This document shows, piece after piece, positions 22,011-32,011 of a stretch of DNA of 43,717 bases. The stretch spans positions 1 through 43,717 of the forward strand of contig JAKCWW010004042.1 in NCBI GenBank assembly GCA_026260175.1, in the 5' to 3' direction. Position 1 is the stretch's first letter, and the number at the start of each line of letters is the position of its first letter. The notes below the pieces were generated by a model, which worked only from the letters and a program-made list of their open reading frames with translations, was not told the DNA's origin and ran no database searches. This stretch comes from Reticulitermes lucifugus (Eukaryota; Arthropoda; Insecta; Blattodea; Rhinotermitidae). The translations under genes and the position numbers were made by a program.

Positions 22011-22412
22011 CACATGTCCATGTTTTCAAGGTACGTTTTCGCTGTTACTTGATATCTAATTCATTCATTCTTTCCTTCTTTCTTTCATTAAATAGTCTGT
22101 CTTGTGACAGGTCCATAGCCTCTTCCAAAGTGAGTTCTCTGTAGTGTGCAATCTAGTGCCAAATTATCATTTGAAGTACACTTAATTCGTTTTGTCATTT
22201 CGCATGACTGTTACGTCCTGTCTACCCACGACTGTAGGTACCTTAAAGTATTTTTTTTCAAATGGCCATTGAAGCATGAAATCGCAAAGCTTAAAATACG
22301 TATATGAAGGTATAATTAATTTGTTATTTTGTGTGGGTATGTAAATGTGGTTATGTGTCTGCTGGAATATCAAAGTAGGCATGAATTACATTTCAAAACG
22401 AAGTGCTGTGGA

Positions 22413-22856
22413 AAAATGTAGGACTTAATGCAGAGTAAATCAAAATGTAGGACTTAAAGCAGAGTAAATCAAAATGTAGGACTTAATGCAGAGTAAATCA
22501 AAATGTAGGACTCAATGCAGAGTACATAAAAATGTAGGACTTAATGCAGAGTAAATCAGAATGTAGGACTTAATGCAGAGTACATAAAAATGTAGGACTT
22601 AATGCAGAGTACATAAAAATGTAGGACTTAATGCAGAGTAAATCAAAATGTAGGACTTAATGCAGAGTAAATCAAAATGTAGGACTTAATGCAGAGTAAA
22701 TCAAATTGTAGGACTTAATGCAGAGTAAATCAAAATGTAGGACTCAATGCAGAGTACATAAAAATGTAGGACTTAATGCAGAGTACATAAAAATGTAGGA
22801 CTTAATGCAGAGTAAATCAAAATGTAGGACTTAATGCAGAGTAAATCAAAATGTAG
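22413..22856. repeat. 29-bp minisatellite, 15 copies
   Basis: Unit TGTAGGACTTAATGCAGAGT plus AAATCAAAA, repeated 15 times with a partial 16th and no length change. Two main variants alternate in blocks: units ending AAATCAAAA and units ending ACATAAAAA; some of the latter also carry CTCAAT for CTTAAT. There are no spacers, so it is not a CRISPR array. It is directly followed by an AT microsatellite. Confidence 0.97.
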
Positions 22857-22867
22857 TGAAGAGACCC

Positions 22868-22871
<4 letters not shown>

Positions 22872-22905
<34 letters not shown>
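22872..22905. repeat. (TA)n microsatellite
   Basis: Seventeen TA dinucleotides, 16 nt after the minisatellite. Confidence 0.95.
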
Positions 22906-22906
<1 letters not shown>

Positions 22907-23242
22907 CTTACACATCTTCCCTTAACTGTATTCCAGAGCTCGACTACCTGTGCATTAGGTGGGACATTTAGAACGCGTATAGGAAATTAGAAATACCTCG
23001 TTTCAGAATTATGGACTGTAAACGTCAAGGGAAGGCACTAGTTTCGAGTTGTTCTTCAGTTGAAAGGTAACATTGTGAGACTTCTTAGAGGTATGGGTCC
23101 GAAGATACGAAATGGATTCAGCTAGCTCAGCGAAGATATGGTAGTTGCTTTTTAAACAGTCATAAAAGTTTGGATCCCATAAACGTAAAGATCCCCTTCA
23201 CCGCATGGTTAATTTCCAGCGGCTCAAAAAGATTATTTAGAG

Positions 23243-23626
23243 CAGGGCTGGCCAACATGCAGCCCCCGAGGAAAGTATTTGCGGCCCTCGGTCACCTGAG
23301 TAGTTGCAGTAATACAATTTAACAAACATAATATGGTAACTTTATTAGCAGAGAACATGTTTACAAACTGTAACTCATCACTTTGAAGACGGCACACAGT
23401 AAACCAATCATTCTCTGTGTTTTATCGACTTTAGTAAGGCCTGCTGCCTTGTCATTCAACCGTACTTTTAGCGTAACTTACTGTTTGTATATAACGGCGT
23501 TCTAGTTAATTCACTGTCTTCCCCCTCCCTCACCCGTTTTCGATATATGTATACACAATTGTGGCCTTCGGGCGAGTCCTTAACGAATTATATGGCCCTC
23601 CTGTGGATTGAAGTTGGCCAGCCCTG
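23243..23626. mobile_element. hAT-type non-autonomous element (CAGGGCTGGCCAAC)
   Basis: Perfect 14-bp inverted ends CAGGGCTGGCCAAC / GTTGGCCAGCCCTG, extending to TAGAG outside on both sides. Flanks ATTTAGAG (23235-23242) and CTCTAGAA (23627-23634) fit the hAT 8-bp target form nTnnnnAn. Sub-terminal GCGGCCCTCGG and ATGGCCCTCC are typical of this hAT group. 384 bp, no transposase. Unrelated in sequence to the hAT pair at 19-20 kb. Confidence 0.8.
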
Positions 23627-23751
23627 CTCTAGAACCAAATAGCTATTCCATTATTCTGTTGGCTGGTCATTTAGTTGATTAGTTAAAAGATCTTACAGGA
23701 ACATTTATTATAAACCGAGTCGAATATAATTCTAATTGTGCGAGTTCCTAG

Positions 23752-23905
23752 GTTTTGCACCGGCGTAGTTGAGGTCTCCGTTCTTCTGGGATGTGACACC
23801 GCATTACTGGGTAATTGGTGCCCGACTTGAGAGAACCTAGTGGCTTCGAAACGTCGGGCACCAATTACCCGGTGACGCGGCAACACATCCCTGAAGAACG
23901 TAAAC
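23752..23905. mobile_element. Foldback element, FB1 family (copy d)
   Basis: Arms 23780-23826 and 23853-23899 are inverted, with an 18-bp perfect inner stretch GGGTAATTGGTGCCCGAC / GTCGGGCACCAATTACCC and outer TTCTTCTGGGATGTG / CACATCCCTGAAGAA. The centre has CTTGAGA...GAAACGTC. Helix I of the hammerhead-like layout forms (GUGCCC with GGGCAC, starting one base after ACGU), but the CUGANGA core is corrupted. A left extension GTAGTTGAGG is shared with copies e and f. Confidence 0.75.
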
Positions 23906-24867
23906 CCTAACTTTAATTACTTGTGGGAAATTTGCACATCAAAATCAGGTAGCTTTTAATTTAGCAGTTCTTACAGAACCGTCGCTCGGCCTTGTTGCTG
24001 ACATGAATAACGCTTGGCGTAGCAACTGACCATATGCTACATTGACTTTCATGAATCACCTATTGTGTCCATGTAAGCTGACATCGAAACTCTACAGCAC
24101 AAAGGGATATATCGATCTGGAGAAGGAGTGAAGTATCAAGTCCTTCATTCATATGAATATAAAACAGCTTAATGGATTACCCTCAGTTGTCGTCTGCTCT
24201 GTCTGTTTTCGTTCGCTCTACCTAATCTCACTCTAAGGCCTCTGTTACTCAATAAAGTTCATCTATATGCAGTCGAGGCTATAGCTGTACACTTAGTAGC
24301 GACTGTACCTCAGTAATACGCAAGTTCTTTTTGTAGCAACATGCATATGTAGGGTTCAGTTTTTAAAAAAAAGCTGTGAATGAATATTGCTGAATGTTTT
24401 AGGAGACGTGATGAAACAGCAAGTTGTAATACAATGAATAAACGCTTCCTATAAATGCATTCTTTGAATCTAGACTCGTCTGTCGTCTGCGTGTTCATTA
24501 ACCACAAATACACACAAATTTATTCAGTAAATATCAGTGTGTTTATATTTCTTAAGTGTTTTTCTTAGAAACTAATAATTGTTATAAACTGCTGTATAAT
24601 ATTAGAGCTAAAATAAAACCTTCGTTTTTCTATAGCTGTTTCTTTTAGTGTTGTTAGTGGCTTTCAAATATCTTCTTCCAACTGCAAGTCTCAGATTACA
24701 TGCAGGGCCTTTCGTACAACATGCAATGTCGGGGAAGGCAGAACTTTGATTTTAGGTTGTTGACATGCTTTGCTTTATCTACGTGTATGTCTTTATACAT
24801 ATATATATATATGTTCTGTATATACACATGTCTACGCACACTGCTGTGGGTCAAAACAAAGAATAAG

Positions 24868-25140
24868 ATAAAGAAGATCGGACTACGAAAGGAAAGAAGA
24901 AGAAGGATAATTAATAAGATGAAGGAAACGAGAAAATTTAAGAAGATGAATGAGGAGGAGGAGGATGATGATGAGGAATAGGAGTACAGTGATAAGACGT
25001 TGATTCAGAATAGAGGGCGAAGAGAAAGATTATGACAAGAAGTAGAAAAATGAAGGAGAATGTGAGAAGAATTAGGACGACATAATGCAAGAATCTCTTT
25101 AGGAAACTAATGGGAATAAGTGAAAGGAAAGGAAAAAGCA
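24868..25140. repeat. Purine-rich low-complexity tract
   Basis: About 270 bp dominated by A and G (AAGAAGA, GAGGAGGAGG, GATGATGATGAG). The open frame over part of it (24700-24981) is Lys/Glu-rich only because of this composition. Confidence 0.7.
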
Positions 25141-27599
25141 GGACACTGCGTCTTCTTCAGTATTGTTCATAAAGTAATAATGCCACACATAACCTGCTAC
25201 TTCCTAGAAGAGGGTTATTTAACGATCTACAATTACGTCACAGAACTGTTACTCAGTGTGTTATTTTCATGAACCGATATGCACCGATATTTAAGGGTAG
25301 TTCTTACGAGAACGCCTTTATGCGCATAACATAGACCTACAGCTTTCTTCTGAAGGGACATAAGTTACAGAATCCGGTTCAGATTGTTTGAGATATCGTC
25401 CTAGAAAATTGCAGGCCGACACGCTATTACCACAGCAGAACAACTTTACAACCCTAAATCCTATTTCAAAACCTCTTAACTGACCCACAATTCAAGAGCT
25501 TTCGTAACTTCTGTAATTGAGGTAAGCAACCGAATGTACACAGAACCACGCAGAAACAGCATGGAAAATACAAACAGAAGAGACGGAGAGACGCTGGGAG
25601 ATTAATGCTGTAAGTTTCAGCTGCGCTTAATACTAGGTTAATTATTGAAGTTAACAGGGCTGCGAAAGTTCGCTTGTGACTTTGTAAAATGTCAGAGAAT
25701 ATAGTGCAAAGTTGCTTGTATCGACTAATGGGTTGGTAAGTGCTATAAGTGCTAGAGTGACTGAAGAGTAGTTTTTTTTAATTTCTCTGTTAGACTCAAC
25801 AATTGCAATTGGCAGTCAGCACAAGTGTATTTATTTAATACTGATGGTCTACTGTCACAGATTGCAGCTAATATTCTGATCCATCATCATGCAGTTCGTT
25901 TGTCAGTAGCACATATAACACAGAACGTGTAATGTCAAATATGTTGGTATGTAAATTATGGCATACCATAGGTTTTTTACGTAATATTTTAAGAAGTTTA
26001 GGAGGGTTAAGATTTAAAACTGGTTATATTCGTTTATAATTTGTTTATGATTTGTTACGTATTGTCTGTAACACTCTTGCTAGCTCAACGGGGATGTGCC
26101 AATTACAAATTGTCGCTTTGATGACTGTATGGCTAATTTATATTTTAATGTACATGTTTAAAGGCGCTGTGAATACCGAAAATATTATACAGCGCCCAGT
26201 GTAATGGGAAAAGATAATGAGTGATAAGTTGACAAGAGGAATGCATTTGTGGCATTTGTGTGCAGACACAAACCTGCTTAATAAGAAAACTTCCTTGCGC
26301 CATTTGCGCACAGGGTCAGAATATCAGTGACGACGTCAAGTAATTCGGTTTTCACATACATGTATGAAGTCATAAAAAGAAAAGAGAAATATGTGGACAT
26401 TAAAAGACCAAATAGCTTGCAGTTTTGGAAATACGTGACACAGAGACTTGATTTAGCGAACAGGTCAATAGCCTTTTCTTGGAGTGCGAGGAATGCTGAG
26501 AACACTGCACTCAGGATCGATCACAGCTACAGCGTCGCTCGTTTTCTAATAGTATATTGGACGCACACTTTGTCTAAAGCGAAGTGGGCTGAAGTGACAC
26601 AAGCGTCGTTTGGTAGGAACCTTTCAGAACGGAAATCTGTTTAGCATATTTCAATTTCCCTGCCTTATCTAAAAAAAATAAGATTAAAATGTAGAAAACA
26701 ACGATTTTACCTACTGTTTTTTTAGGCATGAAACTTTGTCATTCTGCAGGCAGAACACGCGAATACGTTGGTTCTATTTCAGACCAAAATTCTGAGGATG
26801 TGATTTAGACACAAAACCGAGACACTTGAGAGAGAGGGAGAGACAGAATTGTGGGTAGAATTGCATAATGAAGAGCTGCATCATGATCTTCAGTCTTTCT
26901 CCAACATTCCAACATTGTTAAGGGTGATTAAACGAAGAATAATTATACGTGCGCGACATGTGGCACGAATTGTGCAGGCGAGAAGATCGCACATTGTTTT
27001 CATTGGAAACTCCAAAGAAAGAGACCACTTCAGGTATCTGGGCTGAAATCGGAATATAATATCGATACTGTTCTTTGAAAATGATGTCTGAAAGTGTATG
27101 CAAAATTCCACTTGCTTGGTGTTGGGCCTTTTGCACACGTTAGTGATTCTTCGGGGTCTACGTATTAAGCACGACCTTATAGACTAGCTGAAAGCTGAGT
27201 GAGTACTTACAAATATCATTAAGATCTACAATTTTTTGCAACATTGTGCAGCATGGTGAATTTTTAAAGAGAACAGATTGTAATACAGGCACTTCCTTGG
27301 TTTGCAATATGGATGAGTCTGTAGTGTGTTTCATTTTACAGCCGTACTCATTTGGAAGTACAGCAATTCCTGGCTAACAGCAGCTGTTTGTTTCCACGCA
27401 AACACCGCTGTTGGTAAGACTAAGGCCTTATGGGATATTTGGAGTTAAGACAGCTACACTGGCACTAACGTTCACCACAGCTTAAGTTGACTGTCCCATC
27501 ACTGAACACAGCAAAATAACCTAATAACAAAAAAGTGCAGTGCGTTTGCAGATAGCTTAATAATTACAGATGTAAAATCATCAGGCCTGAGAGATCTCA
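25141..27599. other. Non-coding stretch, no gene recognised
   Basis: The longest open frame (26327-26644, +, 105 codons) has mixed composition and no domain, splice pair or conserved motif I recognise. No tRNA-like boxes or long inverted repeats were found. Confidence 0.5.
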
Positions 27600-27820
27600 G
27601 GCTTCCGCTGCGGTGTAGTTGAGGCCTGTGCTCTTCTGAGATGTTAAGCAGCGTTGGTTAGTGTTTGGTAAGAGAAGTTTCGGGACCGCCGTTCGGTCCG
27701 CTCTTCAGGGGTGAGGCAGTCAGAGAAGAATGGTCCTTGAAGAAGGGACTTATAGGCCGTCCCGAAACGTCAGTAACAAGCTAACAACCAGCGCTGTGTA
27801 ACATCCCATAAAAGCAAAGG
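27600..27820. mobile_element. Foldback element, FB1 family (copy e)
   Basis: Left end CAGGCTTCCGC, GTGTAGTTGAGGC, CTCTTCTGAGATGTTAAGCA; right end AACATCCCATAAAAGCAAAG and GGCCTCGTC, inverted. Two modules face each other. On the minus strand CCTGAAGAG (core CUGAAGA) with helix II GGACC/GGUCC and GAAAC. On the plus strand CCTTGAAGAAGGGAC...GTCCCGAAACGTC. The outer block matches the right end of copy g (GCGGAAGCCTGA). Confidence 0.65.
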
Positions 27821-27879
27821 CCTCGTCTTCAGTCTTTTGTGTACATTTGTGACATTAGGTTACTGAGTTTAAGTCCGTG

Positions 27880-27965
27880 ATAACCGTGAAATTGCCTCAA
27901 ACGCCTTTGCTGTGTATTCGGGAGGTCCTGGCTCCGAATCTTGACCGGGACACGGATTGTCCTAA
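27880..27965 (+). mobile_element. Possible SINE head fragment
   Basis: GGTCCTGGCTCCGAATCTTG followed by ACCGGGACACGG resembles a degraded B-box (GGTTCGAATCC) with acceptor-arm-like flank. No body or duplication is clear. Confidence 0.3.
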
Positions 27966-28071
27966 CAAGATCTGTAGTTTTGTAGTTCTTCCCACATTTC
28001 TTCAGCTTGATCATGGGATCATTGGGCAGTGTACAGTCTGAGTTAAAGGTATAATCATTAAAGAAACTAAA

Positions 28072-28304
28072 AAAAGGTACATTTCACCGTATAGAATGAC
28101 CTGAAGGCAAAGAGGTATAGCTCTGTGGGCGTGGGTGGTCAACGCCACGTTCATAGAGCTATACCCTTGGGAAACACCCGGTAACCATTGTACAGGAGGC
28201 TGTGTGGGCCCCTGGGCCGGTCTGGACGTGTGCGGAAAATCTCGCCCCCACCCGGTTTCGAACCCCAAGCTGTCCAACCCATAGCGAGTCGCTATTCCGG
28301 CCCG
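28072..28304 (-). mobile_element. SINE-B copy 2
   Basis: On the minus strand: head GGGCCGGAATAGCGACTCG, B-box GGGGTTCGAAACC, body GGTTACCGGGTGTTTCCC and AGAGCTATACCTCTTTGCC, tail TACCTTTTT. About 30 bp is missing from the middle relative to copy 4. Possible short duplication AACTAAA on both sides. It lies just 22 bp from copy 3. Confidence 0.85.
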
Positions 28305-28326
28305 CCGTTAACTAAACTACAAATAA

Positions 28327-28625
28327 ATGCAAGGTAGAAGGTAACGTTGTCCCTGTCCACGCTATGCAGGCGTGTAGGGAGGGTAGAAGTATAGCTCCAC
28401 TCGTGCCTAATCTCGGCGCTAGATGGAGATGAGTAGTCAGCAACCCGCCACGGCCGCTTTACCCCCGAGAAAGACACGGTAGCCATTGAGTAGGAAGCTA
28501 CGTGGGCCCCAGAGCCTCTACAGATGATTTAGATAAAAGCGAAATCGCCCTTGTCGGGACTGGAACCCCGGATCACCCAGCTCGTAGCGTAGTCGCTATA
28601 CCAACTGCGCTATCTCGGCTGCTGG
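28327..28625 (-). mobile_element. SINE-B copy 3
   Basis: On the minus strand: head CAGCCGAGATAGCGCAGTTG then GTATAGCGACTACGC, B-box GGGGTTCCAGTCCC, and the SINE-B body (GCTACCGTGTCTTTC, CTAGCGCCGAGATTAGG, GAGCTATACTTCTACCC). A 9-bp target duplication TACAAATAA is exact at 28318-28326 and 28626-28634. The head (ending in GGTATAGCGAC) is closer to canonical tRNA boxes than that of copy 2, so it may be a subfamily. Confidence 0.87.
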
Positions 28626-28634
28626 TACAAATAA

Positions 28635-29479
28635 GCAGTTAAATTACTCCACAATGGTGATCACTGTATGAGCGTGATATTTGTATTTTTTTCTGTTCAG
28701 GGAACAGCGACCCCAAGGCCTCAGATACATAAAATCAAACAGGCCCCTGCGGTTAGCAAAGCTTGATACACAAGGTTAATAGCGGATACCCGAAATCCAG
28801 AGTTGAGGAGCCATTGCTGTGCTTTTAAGTCCTTTAATGGCTGTGAGAGTAACTAACTCCATGGAACAGGCTTCTTGAGACACTGACAGTTTCTTAGCTT
28901 GTCAAGAAATTCCGCACATTCTATGGAACACGAAGGTTCATTACCGTGTTCACAAAACCCCACCACTTGTCACTATCCTGAGCAATAAGAAACTACTCCA
29001 CGCCCTCCGTACTATTTTCTTAAGATCCTTTTCAATATTATCCTTCCATCTACCCCTATAAGGGAACTATACATATAAAATTTTTGCATGTCCATTCAGT
29101 GACCTCACCTCCTGACATTACAATGTTAAGAGTGACACAATGAAACAGTGAATAAAACGTACTGTAATTCCCACTTGTGCGTTGTTGTTGTTATTCAAGG
29201 GATTAAATTACGTTCACGTCGGGTTTGCAGGCGTCTGAGATTGTGACTCCAAGAAACATTCCTCTGCCCGTTGGGAACACTTTGTTTGTATTGGATGGCA
29301 TATTCATCCTTGGAGGACGACAAAGCATGAAGCACAACGCTGGGCTATCTCACGTATTTGAGCTTGTAGTATTGCTATGGACATGAACATACAGGACGAG
29401 AATATAACAGCCATGCATGTCTGCTGCACGTGACTGCAGAAAGTACTCGTAGAACTGCAGGCGTCGTCAGTTCCGTCAG
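28635..29479. other. Non-coding stretch, no gene recognised
   Basis: No coding or repeat structure identified. Confidence 0.5.
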
Positions 29480-29835
29480 TATTCTTGTGTTTTTTGTTCT
29501 TTTCTACGACTGCGTTGACTTCTGATTCTATTTCTCGTCATAATTTTATTGTTCCTTTCCGTACACCTGTTATTCTTATTCTCCCACTTGTTCACCGTTT
29601 TTTTATGTTCCGTCATCCACTTTTCCGTCTCCTCCTTACATTTATATTTCTCCTTCCTTTCATCCCTTTCATTTTCTATTCCCTTTCATTTTGTTCTGTT
29701 CCTTCTACTCCTGCTTCTTGCCCTTTTCACACTCCCTGTACTGGTCCCATTTCTTCTTTTCTTCCGTCTTTTGCTTCAACTTTTTATGGTCATCCTTCAT
29801 CTTTCTCTTTCTCTCCCTTCTTTAGTAGGGTTTAT
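29480..29835. repeat. Pyrimidine-rich low-complexity tract
   Basis: About 350 bp of C/T-rich sequence (TTCTTTTC, CTCCTTCCTTTC words). It yields overlapping Phe/Leu/Ser-rich open frames of 98 and 123 codons that mimic membrane proteins but reflect composition only. Confidence 0.65.
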
Positions 29836-30802
29836 GTCGGATTGATGCCGACCTAATTTAATTTCGCCCTACAAACGTTACTTTAAGCACATCAGTACAA
29901 TATCGTATGGAAAGTTATTCACTGGTTCCTAATATTATAAATGAGGAAGTACAGACATACGAATGGAGCGGACAGACACCCGTTGTTACTGATGATACCT
30001 CAGACAGTACAGTGACTTCATTCAGCCGGACGGTAGGAGCTAATTCTTTTCTTCGCCGTGTCAGTACCGGTTCTGCGGCCCAAGCAGTGGAAACGGGCAG
30101 AACATGAAGCTGTTCACTCGCCTTCGCCTAGGACCCCTTACCGAGGTTACCACCATGTACCCTGTAGCAAAGAAAGCTGCATTGCTTGACATCTAAGCAC
30201 AGTTACAACGTGTTTATTTTTCTTTATTTTAATACCACGGGCGTCGAAATACATAATTTGCGTCGGAGATGCTTCCTTACATTTCGCCATGCAGACAAAA
30301 GGTCACGAATTTCGCTTTGCAATGTGGCCTTCATAACCATGTTCGCAGTCTTCAGTCCAGCTGCTGTAGGCTAGCTGCAGTTTGGCTTCAAGCGAGGAAT
30401 GAGGAGCTTTCCGCCCCCTAGAGGGATATTCCAAGCCTCATAAAAAATGCAAGGATCTAATTCCATTTCTCGAAGAAGAAGGAGCATTACTTACCTGGAA
30501 GTGGCAGCTTTATAGACCGGTAACATTGCTGTAGGTCTTGTCGCGAGTCCAATGAGGAAGGCTTTCTGTCGTTAACACCACATATAGTAAATTCGTTAGG
30601 ACCTGGAAGAGTGCCTTTTGACTTATTCACAGAGTAGTTTCGTAACAGTTTGTGAATGACAATGTCACGTTACTTAAGAAAAGTACCAAGTGTAGGAGCT
30701 CGACAGATTTTAAGTGACGAGGAGCAAACTTATTTTATAAGTAATTTCATTTAATGCACCGAATAAATGCACTTACAGTACATGATATTACAGTCATCAA
30801 TT
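29836..30802. other. Non-coding stretch, no gene recognised
   Basis: Open frames at 29907-30107 and 30186-30374 (+) show no recognisable domain or exon boundaries. Confidence 0.45.
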
Positions 30803-30846
30803 TACTCCGACATGTTTCGGCATGGCAATGCCATCTTTAGGGAGTA
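30803..30846 (-). ncRNA. Hammerhead-ribozyme-like motif, second site
   Basis: On the minus strand: helix I UACUCC (30846-30841); core CUAAAGA (30840-30834), consensus CUGANGA with G changed to A; the same extra U (30833); helix II GGCA/UGCC (30832-30829 with 30822-30819) and a 6-nt loop; GAA; helix III AC-AU-GU (30815-30810); C at the cleavage position (30809); helix I 3' strand GGAGUA (30808-30803), fully complementary over six bases. Layout and spacing equal those at 7028-7074 although helix sequences differ. The G-to-A core change would be expected to inactivate a hammerhead. Confidence 0.5.
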
Positions 30847-30936
30847 CACGCCATGGTTAACACCAATTAAAGTAAACTGGATTACATTTATAAATTTCAT
30901 AGCCTTCAGTACATTCTGTTTCTAATGCCAGTTAGT

Positions 30937-31248
30937 AAAGCAAGGTAAAGCAATCCCATTACAGACCTGGACAGGTCCAGAGGGTTCCAGGAGGTTGAGG
31001 CTCCCAGATTTCTAGACGATCGGCACATGAAGGTAGTAAGGTTGTCAGCCCTACGCACCGGCCGCCTTTAACCCCCAGGAAATATTCCTGGTACTCATTT
31101 CTGTTAGAGGTTGAGTCGACCCCAGGGCCATAGTGCGGCCAAAAGGATTATGTCAATGAAAAATTCCAGTGGCACCATCGAGAATCGAACCCGCGACCTT
31201 CCGGCTTGTAGCGCAGTGCCTCAACCAACTGCGCCACCGCGTGCCCCC
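30937..31248 (-). mobile_element. SINE-C copy 1, full length, with TSD
   Basis: On the minus strand: tRNA-like head GGTGGCGCAGTTGGTTGAGG (A-box) and GCGGGTTCGATTCTC (B-box), then body TTTTTCATTGACATAATCC, GGCCGCACTATGGCCCTGG, TCTAGAAATCTGGGAGCC, and tail GCTTTACCTTGCTTT. 13-bp flanks AATGCCAGTTAGT (30924-30936) and AATACCAGTTAGT (31249-31261) differ at one base: a clear target duplication. A head-less copy is at 17494. Confidence 0.92.
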
Positions 31249-31608
31249 AATACCAGTTAGTGGGTGCATAAAATATGTGAAATTTCTAAAGTAGTGTAGG
31301 AATTATGTGTAAATCATAACACATTTAAATATAAAATATTTAAAATATATAAAATGTAATTAGAAACGAAACTCTGGTTTGTGGCTGTATATACTCATAC
31401 GTCTACTGCAGTTTTCGATCCAATGCGGACCGTGTCCCTCTGTGACAAGTGTAGTGTGTAGTGTACGATTTGTGTAAGAAATTTACTTCAAGTGTTGCCT
31501 GTCTTGTCCCCGGTAAATTTGTCACGTCGCTGTAATAATTTAACTTAGCGATCTGGTCTAAAATTTATTTTCACCCAACAAAAATTAGGACAACATATGA
31601 ACGCCACT

Positions 31609-32002
31609 GTCGCCCTCGGTGGACTAGTGGTTAGCGTGCTCGCCACTGGACTCAAGGTTCGCGGGTTCAATNNNNNNNNNNNNNNNNNNNNNNNNNNNNN
31701 NNNNNNNNNNNNNNNNNNNNNNNNNNNNNNNNNNNNNNNNNNNNNNNNNNNNNNNNNNNNNNNNNNNNNNNNNNNNNNNNNNNNNNNNNNNNNNNNNNNN
31801 NNNNNNNNNNNNNNNNNNNNNNNNNNNNNNNNNNNNNNNNNNNNNNNNNNNNNNNNNNNNNNNNNNNNNNNNNNNNNNNNNNNNNNNNNNNNNNNNNNNN
31901 NNNNNNNNNNNNNNNNNNNNNNNNNNNNNNNNNNNNNNNNAAACCTCTGAAAGGAGGCCCTATGCTCCGCAAGGAGCGACAGGAAGTAACTAACTAACTA
32001 TC
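31609..32002 (+). mobile_element. SINE-F, head and tail around a 269-N gap
   Basis: Head CCTCGGTGGACTAGTGGTTA with GCGTGCTCGCC (tRNA-like, A-box TGGACTAGTGG) and B-box GCGGGTTCAAT right before the gap. Tail AAACCTCTGAAAGGAGGCCC, CGCAAGGAGCGACAGG, then (TAAC)n. The 9-bp duplication AACGCCACT is exact at 31600-31608 and 32003-32011, so both ends belong to one insertion. N run 31672-31940. Confidence 0.85.
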
Positions 32003-32011
32003 AACGCCACT

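Noticed and set aside
22413..22856. CRISPR-like array of 29-bp repeats
   Set aside because: Units are directly adjacent with no unique spacers, and the context is eukaryotic. It is a minisatellite.
26327..26644. 105-codon open frame on the plus strand
   Set aside because: Mixed composition, but no domain, no splice sites at its ends, and an overlapping frame on the other strand.
29485..29856. 123-codon and 98-codon open frames resembling membrane proteins
   Set aside because: They come from a C/T-rich low-complexity tract; no conserved residues, start context or splice sites.
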